DNA from: Chryseobacterium sp.
Lineage (GTDB): Bacteria > Bacteroidota > Bacteroidia > Flavobacteriales > Weeksellaceae
DNA length: 64,000 bases
Direction: 5' to 3'
Assembly: GCF_019236175.1 (NCBI RefSeq)
Contig: NZ_JAFAJM010000024.1
Coordinates: forward strand, 293,434-357,433
Part shown: positions 1 to 10,197 of the stretch, piece after piece
How positions within the stretch are numbered: position 1 is the stretch's first letter
How the letters are laid out: each line of letters opens with the position of its first letter
The notes under the pieces: generated by a model
Database searches by the model: none
Told to the model about the DNA's origin: nothing
The model's input: only the letters and a program-made list of their open reading frames with translations
Position numbers and translations under genes: made by a program

Positions 1-1
1 T

Positions 2-367
2 TCTGAAATAGGAAATATGTATACCGCCTCTATCTTTATGGCGCTTCTTTCTGCATTGCAGACTTCTTTCGATGACAACGAAGAGCTGTCAGGAAAAGAA
101 ATCGGATTTTTCGGATACGGAAGCGGTTCAAAATCAAAAGTATTTGCCGGAAAAATATCTGAGAACTGGAAGAAGGTAGCAGAAAAGTGGAACCTGTTTG
201 AGCATCTTGGTAACAGAACTTCTATCAGTTTTGATACTTATGAAAAGTTACACAGAAAACAATTGTCTCAATCTGTCAATGCAGATTATAAGGGATTCGG
301 ACTTACTTCCATAGAGAAAGAATCTCCTGTTTTAGCCGGAGCAAGATATTATACTTATCAGGGATAA
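2..367 (+). CDS. Hydroxymethylglutaryl-CoA synthase, C-terminal fragment
   Basis: The reading frame is open from the left edge of the window, so only the last ~121 codons are present. The start SEIGNMYTASIF fits the conserved IGN-Y-AS segment in the C-terminal half of HMG-CoA synthases, which condense acetyl-CoA with acetoacetyl-CoA in the mevalonate route to isoprenoids. It is followed by the EIGFFGYGSGSKSKVF stretch, a glycine/serine-rich loop also typical of this thiolase-fold family. The catalytic Glu, Cys and His lie upstream of the window and cannot be checked. A hairpin terminator follows directly, so this is the last gene of its transcript. The family assignment rests on motif recognition only. 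Confidence 0.72.
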   Translation, partial: SEIGNMYTASIFMALLSALQTSFDDNEELSGKEIGFFGYGSGSKSKVFAGKISENWKKVAEKWNLFEHLGNRTSISFDTYEKLHRKQLSQSVNADYKGFGLTSIEKESPVLAGARYYTYQG

Positions 368-388
368 CATCCTTATGAGAAATTGCAT

Positions 389-426
389 AAAGCATTCCAA
401 TTATTGGGATGCTTTATTTTTTTTGT
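389..426 (+). terminator. Rho-independent terminator after the HMG-CoA synthase gene
   Basis: A 12-bp stem (389-400 pairing with 404-415, one G-T wobble) closes a 3-nt loop and is followed by a run of T residues. It begins 21 nt after the stop codon. Confidence 0.85.
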
Positions 427-725
427 CTTTTTTAGGTGGTTTTTTTGTTTTTTATGTATGTATTTTACTGTTTTTATATTGAGATTATATAAAGTGAATG
501 TTTGTTTTTTTTATCAGAAAGGTTGATTGTGTTATTTTTTTTTATTGATTGTATGAAATCAGTGTAAGATGAAGGAATTTTTAATGCTTGTTAATATTTT
601 GTTAATGTGCTGTTGTTTTGAATTTTTTAAACTCTTTTTGTAAAAATACCAGTTGATGTAATGAAATAGGATGATATAATTGAAATTAATACTTTTTAAC
701 TCATTGTTTTTCAGTCTTTTGTGTT
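427..725. other. AT-rich intergenic region, no gene seen
   Basis: About 300 bp of strongly T-rich sequence separates the terminator from the first SusC promoter. No reading frame with coding character is visible on either strand. The long spacer resembles the one upstream of the second SusC gene and may hold regulator or sigma-factor contacts, but no repeat or palindrome stands out. Confidence 0.6.
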
Positions 726-756
726 TTGCTATTTTTTGTTCTTATTAACATATTTG
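726..756 (+). promoter_or_regulatory. Promoter of the first SusC/SusD pair
   Basis: A TTG at 726-728, a 20-bp spacer and CATATTTG at 749-756 resemble the flavobacterial -33/-7 pattern (TTG, about 19-21 bp, TAnnTTTG), with one mismatch in the -7 box. The same TTG-N20-CATATTTG arrangement occurs at 5740-5770 upstream of the paralogous SusC gene, which supports the call. The predicted leader to the ATG at 783 is about 20 nt. Confidence 0.6.
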
Positions 757-782
757 TCATTGAATATTAAAATATGTTAAAT

Positions 783-3656
783 ATGAATGTGAAATTACGG
801 GTATTAAGTGCCGGAGTGCTGTTCTTTATAGGGCGGGCTTCCTATGCACAAAAAATTAAGAACGATACTATTTCTAAAGAGAATAAGATTGATGAGGTAT
901 TCATTACCGGGGCTTATGGAATTAAAATAACTCCTGAGCAATCTACAGGTTCTCTTGTTAAAGTATCGGGAAGTATACTTGATAAACCATCTGCTGTTTC
1001 CGTTGATAATATTTTGCAGGGCACTGTAGCGGGATTAATGTCAAATGCCAACTCAGGGCAGCCAGGAGCATCAACCATTACATTGATTCGAGGAATATCT
1101 TCATTGACATCTGGAAATGACCCATTATATATTATTGATGGAGTTCCGGTTCAGTCAGGTGATATTTCCGGAGCATTAACAACTCAAAATGCTTTGTCAT
1201 TAATCAACCCTGCTGATATCCAGGATGTTCAGGTGTTGAAAGATGGTGTTGCAACTGCTATTTATGGGTCAAGGGGAGCTAATGGAGTGATTTTAATTAC
1301 GACAAAGTCAGGTAGGAAAGGTAAATCCAGCTTGCAGTTTGTCAGTGAGATAGGGACATCAAATGTTGCTTTTGATAAACTAAATTTATTAAATGCTCAA
1401 GAAAATGTAAACTATTTAGGTCAGGCATTGTATAATAGGTACCCCAATACAGATCCTATAAAGGGTTTTGTTAATCTTAATAGTGCTATTGCCTATGCTA
1501 AATCTGATATTTTGGAGTGGGATGGAGTGACAGACACTGATTGGAGAAAATTAACAAGAAGAAATTCTCCGATAATGAATCGATATAATTTAAGTTATTC
1601 CGGAGGCTTTAAAGATTTTACTTTATATGCCTCATTAGGATATTTAAAACAGGAAGGATTATCATATGATGCAATTTTTGACAGGTATACAGGAGCAATT
1701 AAAGCAAACTGGAAAGCTACAGATAGATTAAATATTACTTTTTCAACAAACTTGTCAAGAACGATACAGGCCGGACCATCTGATGCTTCATCTTTTTCGA
1801 ACCCTGTTTTCTCAGGAACTCTTCTTTCTCCTACGCAAAATCCTTATTTGAGTGATGGAAATTATAACCTAAACCTGATTTATTTAAGCCCTCAGTTTAA
1901 TCCACTTGCATTAACAGGGACTAATGTAACCAAGGGAGCATTTGATAAAATATTGACCTCTATAAATGTTGATTACAAAATTTTTCCTTATTTAACTTTT
2001 AATTCCAATTTTGGTATTGATAATACTTCAGGAGATGAATTTACTTATTGGAATCCGGATTTTGGAGACGGATATGAACCTTCTAATGCAAATGGTAATG
2101 GATATTATTATAAGAGTATAAGGAATTTTTTTACTTGGAACTGGTATAACTTTTTAAACTTTAACAAGACATTTGCTGGAATACATGATATTTCCGCATC
2201 GCTAGGGATAGAATCTACAAAGAGAACATCAGAATATAACACATTTTCAAAAAGAGGATTTCCAGCAGGTACGAGAATTAAATATGCCGATGCTGCAGCT
2301 AATGTTACCGGAGCAACAGGTAGCACTGAGGCATGGACGCTTGTAGGCTATATTGCAAGAGCCTCATATACTTATAATAAGTTTGCAACCATTACTGGGT
2401 CTGCAAGAAGAGATTCTTATTCAGGATATACAAAAGCAGGGAATTTTTTTGGGGTAGGAGTTAGCTTTGATTTAGGAAAAATGAATTTCTTACCGTCTTA
2501 TATTAATTCATTGAAACTTAGAGCAAGTTATGGAGAAAATGGTAATCAGGCGGTATCTCCATATGCTAAATATCCACAATATACTTTAGTTGGAAATTAT
2601 CTTCAGACCAATGCAGGATATATCTTAACCCCGGGCGCACCTGATGGATTATTATGGGAAAAATCTAAAAAAAGAAATATTGGATTAGATTTCTCATTAG
2701 GAACAATAGGAAGTATTTATGGTACTTTTGATGTATATTCTAATATTAACCCTGATCAGGTGTATAATGTGCCAATTTCTCCTTCTACAGGATTTAGTTC
2801 AATCATCAGAAATCAGTCGGAGGTAAAGTCTAATGGTTTTGAAGCTTTATTAGGCTACAGAAAAAGTTCAGAGTCAATTACTTGGGATATCAAAGTGAAT
2901 TATTCTTATAATAATTCCAAGGTAACATATATAAAAGGAGACTCTACTCCTACTGTTATTGACGGATTGAAAGCATTTTTTCCTGGCCATAACCCAACTG
3001 AGTATTATACAAGATTATGGGCAGGGGTAGACCCTTCAAATGGGGATCCGTTGTGGTATACGGACGCATCAAGAACTGCGACTACAAATGATATGAATAA
3101 AGCACAATTATCATTTACCGGTCAGAAAGCTTTACCTACGCACATCGCCAGTCTAATCAATGAATTTACTTATAAAGGTGCAAAACTGTCATTTATGATA
3201 ACTTATCAGGGGGAGTACTCTGTATGGGACAGTTGGGGATTCATATATGAGTCAGATGGGAAATATCCGACGGTGAATACAACACCGGAATCTTTGTACG
3301 ATTCCTGGAGTCCTTCTAATCCTAATGCCTCAAGACCTAAACAAATATATGAAGGTAACAGATCTTCCAATGCAAATTCAACAAGATATTTATATAAAGG
3401 TGATAATATCCGGTTAAGAAATGTTGAATTAGGGTATACATTTAAAGGTTCTGAGCTTAATATCTCCGGCGTTAAAGGAATCTACGCTTACGTAAGAGGT
3501 GTTAATTTGTATACGTATGCGTTCGATAACAAGTTACGTTTTGATCCGGAGGCTAATTCAAGAGCCTTTAAGTACACGGTGTCGAACTTAGGCGTTTTTG
3601 ATATGACTCAACTCAATATGAGACAGTTTATTTTCGGTATTCAGGTTGATTTCTAA
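783..3656 (+). CDS. SusC/RagA-family TonB-dependent outer-membrane transporter (pair 1)
   Basis: This 957-aa protein is an outer-membrane beta-barrel that takes up a ligand captured by its SusD partner, powered by TonB-ExbBD. The start MNVKLRVLSAG is preferred over the ATG at 783-9 because it matches the paralogue at 5799. It opens a signal peptide ending in SYAQ. A TonB-box-like segment (DEVFITGAYG) and a plug domain with LIRGISSL, DPLYIIDGVPVQ and VLKDGVATAIYGSRGANGVI follow within the first 180 residues. The chain ends in Phe (FGIQVDF), as barrel proteins do. There is no N-terminal carboxypeptidase-like domain, unlike the SusC at 28401. The substrate is unknown: no glycoside hydrolase or protease is adjacent. 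Confidence 0.95.
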   Translation: MNVKLRVLSAGVLFFIGRASYAQKIKNDTISKENKIDEVFITGAYGIKITPEQSTGSLVKVSGSILDKPSAVSVDNILQGTVAGLMSNANSGQPGASTITLIRGISSLTSGNDPLYIIDGVPVQSGDISGALTTQNALSLINPADIQDVQVLKDGVATAIYGSRGANGVILITTKSGRKGKSSLQFVSEIGTSNVAFDKLNLLNAQENVNYLGQALYNRYPNTDPIKGFVNLNSAIAYAKSDILEWDGVTDTDWRKLTRRNSPIMNRYNLSYSGGFKDFTLYASLGYLKQEGLSYDAIFDRYTGAIKANWKATDRLNITFSTNLSRTIQAGPSDASSFSNPVFSGTLLSPTQNPYLSDGNYNLNLIYLSPQFNPLALTGTNVTKGAFDKILTSINVDYKIFPYLTFNSNFGIDNTSGDEFTYWNPDFGDGYEPSNANGNGYYYKSIRNFFTWNWYNFLNFNKTFAGIHDISASLGIESTKRTSEYNTFSKRGFPAGTRIKYADAAANVTGATGSTEAWTLVGYIARASYTYNKFATITGSARRDSYSGYTKAGNFFGVGVSFDLGKMNFLPSYINSLKLRASYGENGNQAVSPYAKYPQYTLVGNYLQTNAGYILTPGAPDGLLWEKSKKRNIGLDFSLGTIGSIYGTFDVYSNINPDQVYNVPISPSTGFSSIIRNQSEVKSNGFEALLGYRKSSESITWDIKVNYSYNNSKVTYIKGDSTPTVIDGLKAFFPGHNPTEYYTRLWAGVDPSNGDPLWYTDASRTATTNDMNKAQLSFTGQKALPTHIASLINEFTYKGAKLSFMITYQGEYSVWDSWGFIYESDGKYPTVNTTPESLYDSWSPSNPNASRPKQIYEGNRSSNANSTRYLYKGDNIRLRNVELGYTFKGSELNISGVKGIYAYVRGVNLYTYAFDNKLRFDPEANSRAFKYTVSNLGVFDMTQLNMRQFIFGIQVDF

Positions 3657-3674
3657 TAATTTAAATTTAAAAAA

Positions 3675-5111
3675 ATGGAAAAAATAAAAATCTTATTAAT
3701 AATATTAACAGGACTTGCGGTAAGTTCTTGTAAAAGTGAATTTTCAGAAGAGTTGCCGCCGGTTACGCTTCCTTTGGATCAGGCAATTACCAATGAGAAG
3801 GTATTAAATACGGCTGTAAATGGATTATATGGATTATATCAGACATATTATGATCAATCTAGTGAATCCCTTAATTCTTATGGAGCTCTGATTCCTACTT
3901 TGCAGGAATTACTTGGAGATAATGCTTTCGTAGTATTAATACACTCTAACAGATTTTCTGCAACAAAAGATCCCAATCTTACTTTTTATACCCAGAACAG
4001 TGATGATATAGCAACAGTATGGAGAACTTTATATAGAATTATTGGTAATGCTAACTTTGTACTTAACTATGAAGGAAAAATTACTGATGATCCGAATACG
4101 CCGGGTACGCCGGAGAATCAATTTGGTCAGGCTTACGCGGTAAGAGCTATGGCTTATTTTACATTGGTAACATTATTTAGTGACAACCTGAATAGCTCAA
4201 ATCCTGACGTTGGAGTTCCTATGCCTTTAAAGTTTAAACCGGGAACAAATCTTCCACGATCCAGTGTGAAACAGGTCTATGATCAGATATTTACTGATTT
4301 AACAAGTGCAAGCACCAGAATTGGGACAGGTAACGGCAATAAAAAGTTTAATGCAGCGGCAATAGATATGTTATTCTCAAGATATTACTTGGCCATTAAA
4401 AACTATGCCCAGGCTAATACCTATGCTCAGAAAGTTCTTGACAATACAGCCTATACTTTATTACCTTCTTCAGGTGTTGCAGATTTTTTTTCTGTAGGAG
4501 GAGAAAATAATAATGAAATTATTTTCCAGATAGATTATAATGCACTGGATTTACCGGGAGACAATGATGGTATTACGGCTACATGGTCATCAGTAGGAAG
4601 GTATAAACAAAATTTTGCTACTCAGGCATTCTTTAGTAAACTGGGACCAAAAGATGTAAGAAGAGGTACTTGGTATAGAAATACAGGCTACGTTCAAACG
4701 CTGAATGATGATCCTAAACCTATAGATGTGATGAAGTATACTGTAACAGATAGAGATATTGTTGTAATAAGAAAAACAGAAGCCGTATTTAATCAGTTAG
4801 AGGCTTTATATTATACCAATCCTGCGGATGCTTTATTCAAGTTAAATGCTTGGATGAAAGCAAACAGAGATACTGATTATGCTTATGTGGGCACAGGGAT
4901 AGATTTATTAAAGGAAATTTTAATACAGAAGAATCTTGAAATGTTTTTGGAGGGTTTCAGATATAGTGATTTAAAAAGAAATGGGTTAGGCTTTAAAAAC
5001 CCTCAAACTCAGGTAGAGCTTACCCCATCTATGGTCCAGTTTAAAGCCTTTCCGGTATCTCAAACTGAACTAAATACTAATACATTGTTATCTCAATATC
5101 CTGGTTATTAA
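3675..5111 (+). CDS. SusD/RagB-family surface lipoprotein (pair 1)
   Basis: The 478-aa product is the nutrient-binding lid of the transporter encoded 18 bp upstream and is surely co-transcribed with it. The N-terminus is a lipoprotein signal peptide with lipobox VSSC (Cys19). The body shows SusD-family features: helical TPR-like repeats with an AVRAMAYFTLV segment around residue 155, and a C-terminal ENLEMFLEGFRYSDLKR-type stretch (here QKNLEMFLEGFRYSDLKRNG) in which the family usually carries the RxxE/R-FxDLkR pattern. The protein ends at a strong terminator. The bound ligand cannot be told from sequence. Confidence 0.93.
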   Translation: MEKIKILLIILTGLAVSSCKSEFSEELPPVTLPLDQAITNEKVLNTAVNGLYGLYQTYYDQSSESLNSYGALIPTLQELLGDNAFVVLIHSNRFSATKDPNLTFYTQNSDDIATVWRTLYRIIGNANFVLNYEGKITDDPNTPGTPENQFGQAYAVRAMAYFTLVTLFSDNLNSSNPDVGVPMPLKFKPGTNLPRSSVKQVYDQIFTDLTSASTRIGTGNGNKKFNAAAIDMLFSRYYLAIKNYAQANTYAQKVLDNTAYTLLPSSGVADFFSVGGENNNEIIFQIDYNALDLPGDNDGITATWSSVGRYKQNFATQAFFSKLGPKDVRRGTWYRNTGYVQTLNDDPKPIDVMKYTVTDRDIVVIRKTEAVFNQLEALYYTNPADALFKLNAWMKANRDTDYAYVGTGIDLLKEILIQKNLEMFLEGFRYSDLKRNGLGFKNPQTQVELTPSMVQFKAFPVSQTELNTNTLLSQYPGY

Positions 5112-5137
5112 GAAATAGAGTTTTATAATTGTTTCAG

Positions 5138-5164
5138 AGGCTGCCTTTTAGGCAGCTTTTTTTA
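5138..5164 (+). terminator. Terminator after SusC/SusD pair 1
   Basis: GCTGCC (5140-5145) pairs with GGCAGC (5151-5156) across a 5-nt loop and a T-run follows. It lies 28 nt after the susD stop codon. Confidence 0.85.
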
Positions 5165-5739
5165 TGGGCTTATGTTTCGGTATTTCGGGAAGCGTGATTA
5201 AAAATATATAATCCGTTTTTATTAAAAAGAAGGGATAATTTTCAAAATGCGATAGGTTGATATTTTTTATAATTTTTTAAGTCTTAATTTTATTAAATTC
5301 TTAATTATTGTTTAAAATGTCTGAAACCCCTTTCAATACTGGGTTTTTTTATAATTATCACGTTTTCAGATGTGAAATTATTTTTTTTGAAAGGCTTGAG
5401 GATTTTTCTAGTGAATGATGTTTTTTATGGTTTTATTAAGTATTTTTAGGTAAAATATGTAGAATTTTTATCGCATTTACTATTTTGATTGAAATATAAC
5501 ATGTTGATTTTAATTAATATTTTAAATCATATTTGATTTAATGGTTAATATTTTTCGTTAAAATTAATTATTTAATTAATGAATGCTGTTTTTTTAACCG
5601 GGCTGTTTTTTCGATAAAAAATTTTATTTGGCGATTTTACTATGTATATTTTTGTTAAAAAAAGTGTTTTAGGTGTATTTTTTACATTTTTTATGTTTTT
5701 ATTTTAAATTTAATTTATTAACCGATTTGTTTTTTAAAA
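5165..5739. other. Long AT-rich intergenic region before SusC pair 2
   Basis: No gene is visible on either strand in this ~575 bp. One weaker hairpin (AAACCC at 5324-5329, GGGTTT at 5341-5346, followed by Ts) could be a second terminator or the remnant of a lost transcript end. The rest is homopolymeric A/T tracts, as in the spacer upstream of the first SusC gene. Confidence 0.55.
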
Positions 5740-5770
5740 TTGAGAATATTAATATTTATTAACATATTTG
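5740..5770 (+). promoter_or_regulatory. Promoter of the second SusC/SusD pair
   Basis: TTG at 5740-5742, a 20-bp spacer and CATATTTG at 5763-5770 reproduce exactly the arrangement at 726-756. The sequence between the -7 box and the start codon is also largely shared with the first copy. The predicted start codon is the ATG at 5799. Confidence 0.62.
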
Positions 5771-5798
5771 CTTATTGAAAATATTAAAATCTGTTAAT

Positions 5799-8723
5799 AT
5801 GAATGTGAAATTACGTGTATTAAGTGCAGGAGCACTGTTTTTTTTAGGACAGGTTTCCTATGCACAAAAGGCCAAAAAGGACACTGCAACTACTCAGATT
5901 GACGAAGTAGTAATGGTAGGGTTTGGTCAAAAAAAGACAGTAAAGGAACTTACGGGAGCAGTAGGAACTGTTTCAGGAAAAACATTAGCCCAGAGTTCTT
6001 CATCTGCCTCAATTGAAAGAGCCTTAGCAGGAACAATTGCTGGTGTTCAAACAGGAGCAGCATCAGGACAGCCTGGAGGATTTGCCTCTATTCGTGTAAG
6101 AGGGGTGAGCTCAATCAACGGTAATAATAACCCGATCATCATCATGGACGGAGTTAGAATTAACCAGGGAGATTTGACTCAAAACTCTACAACAGCGAAT
6201 ATCCTTGCTAACTTAAATAGCTCAGACTTTGAAAGTGTTACCATCTTAAAAGATGCTGTATCTACAGCGATCTATGGAGCTGATGCAGGGGCAGGGGTTG
6301 TTATTATTACAACCAAAAAAGGGACTAAAGGAAAACCTAGGTTCAATTTAAGCTTTGAACAAGGTGTTGCGTATACGGCAATTAAAATGCCAAAAGGACT
6401 AAGTACGCAGGAATGGAAAGATTTAATGGCGGTTCAGCTGGCCAATAACCCATCAAGAGTAGCTGCCAATCCGGGATTAACCGCAGCAATGGTACCAAGC
6501 TTAGCTCTTAATGGTAATTTTGGTGGTCTATACCAATATATCTATTCTCAGGATCAGGATACAGACTGGTTAAACGCAATCCAGAATAAAGGAGGTGGAC
6601 ATTTCCAGACTTTTAACGGTTCCATTGCCGGAGGAAATGATAAAATGTCTTACTACTCTTCATTAGGATACTATGATCAGAACAGTATTGTGAGAAACTC
6701 ATACTTCAAAAGAGTTTCCAATACCAACCGTATCGAGTATAAAGCAACGGATAAATTTACCCTTTCAACGGATATCCAGTTGTCTTATTCAGAGATCAGT
6801 ACGCTGAATACAGGGGGAGCATTCTCAAACCCGATGATTGCTTACCTGTTCAACTATCCTATCGATCCGGTATATAACCCGGACGGAAGCTACAACCTGG
6901 GAGAGCAGGGAAGTCTTTCCAATGGACTATTCAACTCTGCATTCCTACAGACTGTAAACTATCAGAAAGCAAAAACAGCAAGAGCTTTTGCTAACCTTCA
7001 GGCTGAATATAAAATCTTAAACAATCTAACATACAGATTCGTTTTTGCACCTGAATACATCAACATCGAGGAAGATTCTTATAACTCTCCTCTACATGGT
7101 GACGGATACAACTACAAAGGAAGATTGTACTCTTATGATACAAGATATTTCAACTTCAACGTACAGAATATCTTATCCTATAACACAACTTTCGGAGATA
7201 AGCATAACTTCAATGCCAGTGCAATCCAGGAAGCGTATTCCAGCCAGCAAAGAACAATCGGAGGGGGGGCAAGTACTGTAGGTGCTCCTTTCTTGAGAAC
7301 ATTAGACAGTTTTGTAACTCCAATTGCAACAATTGGAAACAGATATAAAAACTCGAGAGCGGGATATGCTTTAACAGCTCACTATGACTATGATAAGTTA
7401 TTATTGTTAGATGCTTCCTTAAGAAGAGATAAGTTATCTAACTTCTGGCCTGGACAAAAAGCAGGTACTTTCTGGTCAGTTGGAGCAGGAGTAGATTTAG
7501 CAAGATTAGATGTATTGAAATCTTCTAAGACTATTTCTCAAATGAAGTTTATCATTTCATACGGTCAGGTAGGAAACCAGCTGCCTAACTATATGACTCC
7601 ATATACGCTTTACAGATATACAACCAACTATGATGATAATGCAGGAGCATCTATTATCAATGTTGATAATCCAAACTTAAGCTGGGAAAAAGTAAATCCG
7701 TTTAACGTTGGATTGGATGTAGGATTATGGAATAATAATTTAACGATCAGCGCAGCGTACTACAACAAAAAGACAAAATCTTTAGCGACGTTTGTACCAC
7801 TTTCTCCTTCTCAGGGAGGTTTATCTGAAACATCTCCTGGGGGAGGTACCGTTTCAAGTGCAAGAATCGAGAACGTTGGAGATATGGTGAACAAAGGATT
7901 TGAATTAACAATCAATGCTAATATCATCAATAATCCTGACGGATTCAGCTGGAAATTAGGCGTAAACGGAACATTTAACAAGAATGAGATTACAAGCCTT
8001 TACGGAGGATCTGATGTAATTTCAGGAACGAATATCTTAAGAGTAGGAGAGGCAGTGAACTCTTTCTATATGAGAAAATGGGCAGGAGTGGATCCTTCTA
8101 ACGGTAACCCGCTATGGTATATCAACGGAGTAGACGGAGCTACTACTTCAGATTACAACCAGGCGCAAAGAGCTGTTCAGGGAACCAGAATGCCTAAGTT
8201 CTTCGGTGGAGCTAATACACAGTTAGCTTACAAAGGATTTACAATAGATGCACAGATGAGTTTTGGATTTGGAAACAAAATCTATGATTCTTGGGCAAAC
8301 TACCTATTCAGTGACGGACAATATACTTCCAACTATCCTGGATACGGAGCACAGTTAGATTACTGGACCCCTAACAACCCTAACGCTCTGAATCCAAAAC
8401 CTATCGAAGGTGGAAACAGAGGAACAGGAACTACAAGAGCTAACTCAGCATCTTCAAGATTCCTATACAAAGGTGATTACTGGAGATTAAGAACTTTAAA
8501 AGTAGCATACAACTTTAAAGGAGATCTTTTAAGAGGTACAGGTTTGAATAACGTAGAAATCTATTTATTAGGAAATAATATCTGGACAAGCTTATCAGAT
8601 AAGCATCTTCAGTACGATCCGGATCTTCAGTTAGGAGGAACATCTACCGCTTTAGGGGGAACATCCAACTTGGATTTACCGGCATTGAAAACGTACAGTT
8701 TAGGTGTTAACTTAACTTTCTAA
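5799..8723 (+). CDS. SusC/RagA-family TonB-dependent outer-membrane transporter (pair 2)
   Basis: This 974-aa barrel protein has the same start as the pair-1 SusC (MNVKLRVLSAGALFF, signal peptide ending SYAQ). A TTG 24 nt upstream is in frame, but the ATG is favoured by the match to the paralogue. The TonB-box-like IDEVVMVGFG is followed by a plug with IRVRGVSSINGNNNPI, IIMDGVRINQGD and ILKDAVSTAIYGADAGAGVV. It ends LGVNLTF. Codon use is less AT-rich than in pair 1, and the extracellular loop regions differ, which suggests a different ligand. It forms a unit with the SusD gene 22 bp downstream. Confidence 0.95.
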   Translation: MNVKLRVLSAGALFFLGQVSYAQKAKKDTATTQIDEVVMVGFGQKKTVKELTGAVGTVSGKTLAQSSSSASIERALAGTIAGVQTGAASGQPGGFASIRVRGVSSINGNNNPIIIMDGVRINQGDLTQNSTTANILANLNSSDFESVTILKDAVSTAIYGADAGAGVVIITTKKGTKGKPRFNLSFEQGVAYTAIKMPKGLSTQEWKDLMAVQLANNPSRVAANPGLTAAMVPSLALNGNFGGLYQYIYSQDQDTDWLNAIQNKGGGHFQTFNGSIAGGNDKMSYYSSLGYYDQNSIVRNSYFKRVSNTNRIEYKATDKFTLSTDIQLSYSEISTLNTGGAFSNPMIAYLFNYPIDPVYNPDGSYNLGEQGSLSNGLFNSAFLQTVNYQKAKTARAFANLQAEYKILNNLTYRFVFAPEYINIEEDSYNSPLHGDGYNYKGRLYSYDTRYFNFNVQNILSYNTTFGDKHNFNASAIQEAYSSQQRTIGGGASTVGAPFLRTLDSFVTPIATIGNRYKNSRAGYALTAHYDYDKLLLLDASLRRDKLSNFWPGQKAGTFWSVGAGVDLARLDVLKSSKTISQMKFIISYGQVGNQLPNYMTPYTLYRYTTNYDDNAGASIINVDNPNLSWEKVNPFNVGLDVGLWNNNLTISAAYYNKKTKSLATFVPLSPSQGGLSETSPGGGTVSSARIENVGDMVNKGFELTINANIINNPDGFSWKLGVNGTFNKNEITSLYGGSDVISGTNILRVGEAVNSFYMRKWAGVDPSNGNPLWYINGVDGATTSDYNQAQRAVQGTRMPKFFGGANTQLAYKGFTIDAQMSFGFGNKIYDSWANYLFSDGQYTSNYPGYGAQLDYWTPNNPNALNPKPIEGGNRGTGTTRANSASSRFLYKGDYWRLRTLKVAYNFKGDLLRGTGLNNVEIYLLGNNIWTSLSDKHLQYDPDLQLGGTSTALGGTSNLDLPALKTYSLGVNLTF

Positions 8724-8745
8724 TGTAAATTTTAAATCAAAAAAA

Positions 8746-10143
8746 ATGAAAAAACTATTTTCAGCTAGTATATTAGCCCTGTCTTTGGCACTTGTCACTA
8801 CTTCTTGTAGTAATGACTTCGTAGAGACAACTTTTTACCAGGAAAAACAAGCTGCTCCTATTGGAAGTATTGAAGAATTAACTTCTTTTATCAATGGAAC
8901 ATTTGCTAAAATGAGGTCTATCAATTATTATGGAAGAAACTTCCTTGCCTATGCTGAAGTTCACACAGACGAAGCATATACTACAGGAGCTTCAGGACGT
9001 AACGTAGCCTGGGGAACGTATTCTTTCACATCTTTGGATGGTGATGTAACCGCTACCTGGAGAGATATTTACTTAACTGTTGCCAATGCCAATGTAGTTA
9101 TCAATACCCCTGATACAGGTTTAACTTGGGGAGAAAGCTCAGATCCGGCAGTTATTAAAGATATGACCAGATATATTAAAGGTCAGGCATATGCAGTGAG
9201 AGCTCAGGCTTTCTTTGACTTGCTAAGATTATACGGTCAGCAGTATTCAGGAGGCAGTCTGGGAATCGTATTGCCTTTGGTGTACGACCCTAATGCCAAA
9301 ATGAAGAGAGCTAGTATTGCAGAAACACAGGCTCAGATTGAGAGTGACTTTGCTAATGCTATCCTTTATATGAATGATGATACTGAAGAAAATAACGGTT
9401 CTCCGGTATATCTTAACCCATACAGTGTTAAGGCATTAATGTCAAGATATTATCTTTATAAAGGAGATTATGCTAAAGTGAGACAGTATGCTGGAGACGT
9501 AATCGCTTCAGGAAGTTATTCTGTAATCCAGTCCGGAGATCTTTTAAAATCATTTGCTTCTAATGCCAATTCAAATAGTGTTTTTGAAATTGCAGTAGGT
9601 ACCGCTTCAGCGCTTTCATTTGATAGTTATTCTAACCTTGTGAATAGTGGCGGATATCAGAATATCAGAGTATTGCCAAGTGTGGTAAGCTTATACAGCA
9701 GCAATGACCCGAGACTGAAATTATTAACGTCGAGATATTTAAATGGAAAGTTCCCTGATATTACAGGAGCCGGAAATATTAAAATGGTAAGATATGAAGA
9801 AGTATTGCTAAATGCTGCAGAAGCTGAACTGAACGGAGGTTCTGCTGCCAATGCACTTACTTATTACAATACCCTGATCCAGGCTAGAAGCCAGACTCCT
9901 GCAGCAGCAGTTACCTTGAATATGGTGAAAACTGAAAGAATCAAGGAATTGGTAGGAGAAGGATTCAGATATTGGGATTTATTAAGATGGGGACAAACAA
10001 TTCCTTATTATAATACATCCGGTGTTGCCGATGCAGCACAAAACAAAACGATTCCGGATAAGAAATTAACATTCCCTATTCCGCAATCAGAAACTAACGT
10101 AGCAGGGACTTTGGTAGTATCAAACCCTGGTTATGATAATTAA
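8746..10143 (+). CDS. SusD/RagB-family surface lipoprotein (pair 2)
   Basis: The 465-aa partner of the transporter at 5799 begins with a lipoprotein signal peptide and lipobox TTSC (Cys21). Family features include GQAYAVRAQAFFDLLRLYG around residue 145-163, the MSRYYLYKGDYAKVRQYA TPR-like helices, and a C-terminal ERIKELVGEGFRYWDLLRWG stretch that is very characteristic of SusD proteins. It ends in NPGYDN, also typical. It is co-transcribed with the SusC gene and closed by a terminator. The ligand is unknown. Confidence 0.95.
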   Translation: MKKLFSASILALSLALVTTSCSNDFVETTFYQEKQAAPIGSIEELTSFINGTFAKMRSINYYGRNFLAYAEVHTDEAYTTGASGRNVAWGTYSFTSLDGDVTATWRDIYLTVANANVVINTPDTGLTWGESSDPAVIKDMTRYIKGQAYAVRAQAFFDLLRLYGQQYSGGSLGIVLPLVYDPNAKMKRASIAETQAQIESDFANAILYMNDDTEENNGSPVYLNPYSVKALMSRYYLYKGDYAKVRQYAGDVIASGSYSVIQSGDLLKSFASNANSNSVFEIAVGTASALSFDSYSNLVNSGGYQNIRVLPSVVSLYSSNDPRLKLLTSRYLNGKFPDITGAGNIKMVRYEEVLLNAAEAELNGGSAANALTYYNTLIQARSQTPAAAVTLNMVKTERIKELVGEGFRYWDLLRWGQTIPYYNTSGVADAAQNKTIPDKKLTFPIPQSETNVAGTLVVSNPGYDN

Positions 10144-10166
10144 CAAATTTTAATTTAACCCAGAAG

Positions 10167-10197
10167 AGGCTGTCTTTTTAAAAGGCAGCCTTTTTTA
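10167..10197 (+). terminator. Terminator after SusC/SusD pair 2
   Basis: AGGCTGTC and GGCAGCCT form a stem (one G-T wobble) extended by T/A pairs, with TTTTTT from 10191. Confidence 0.82.
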
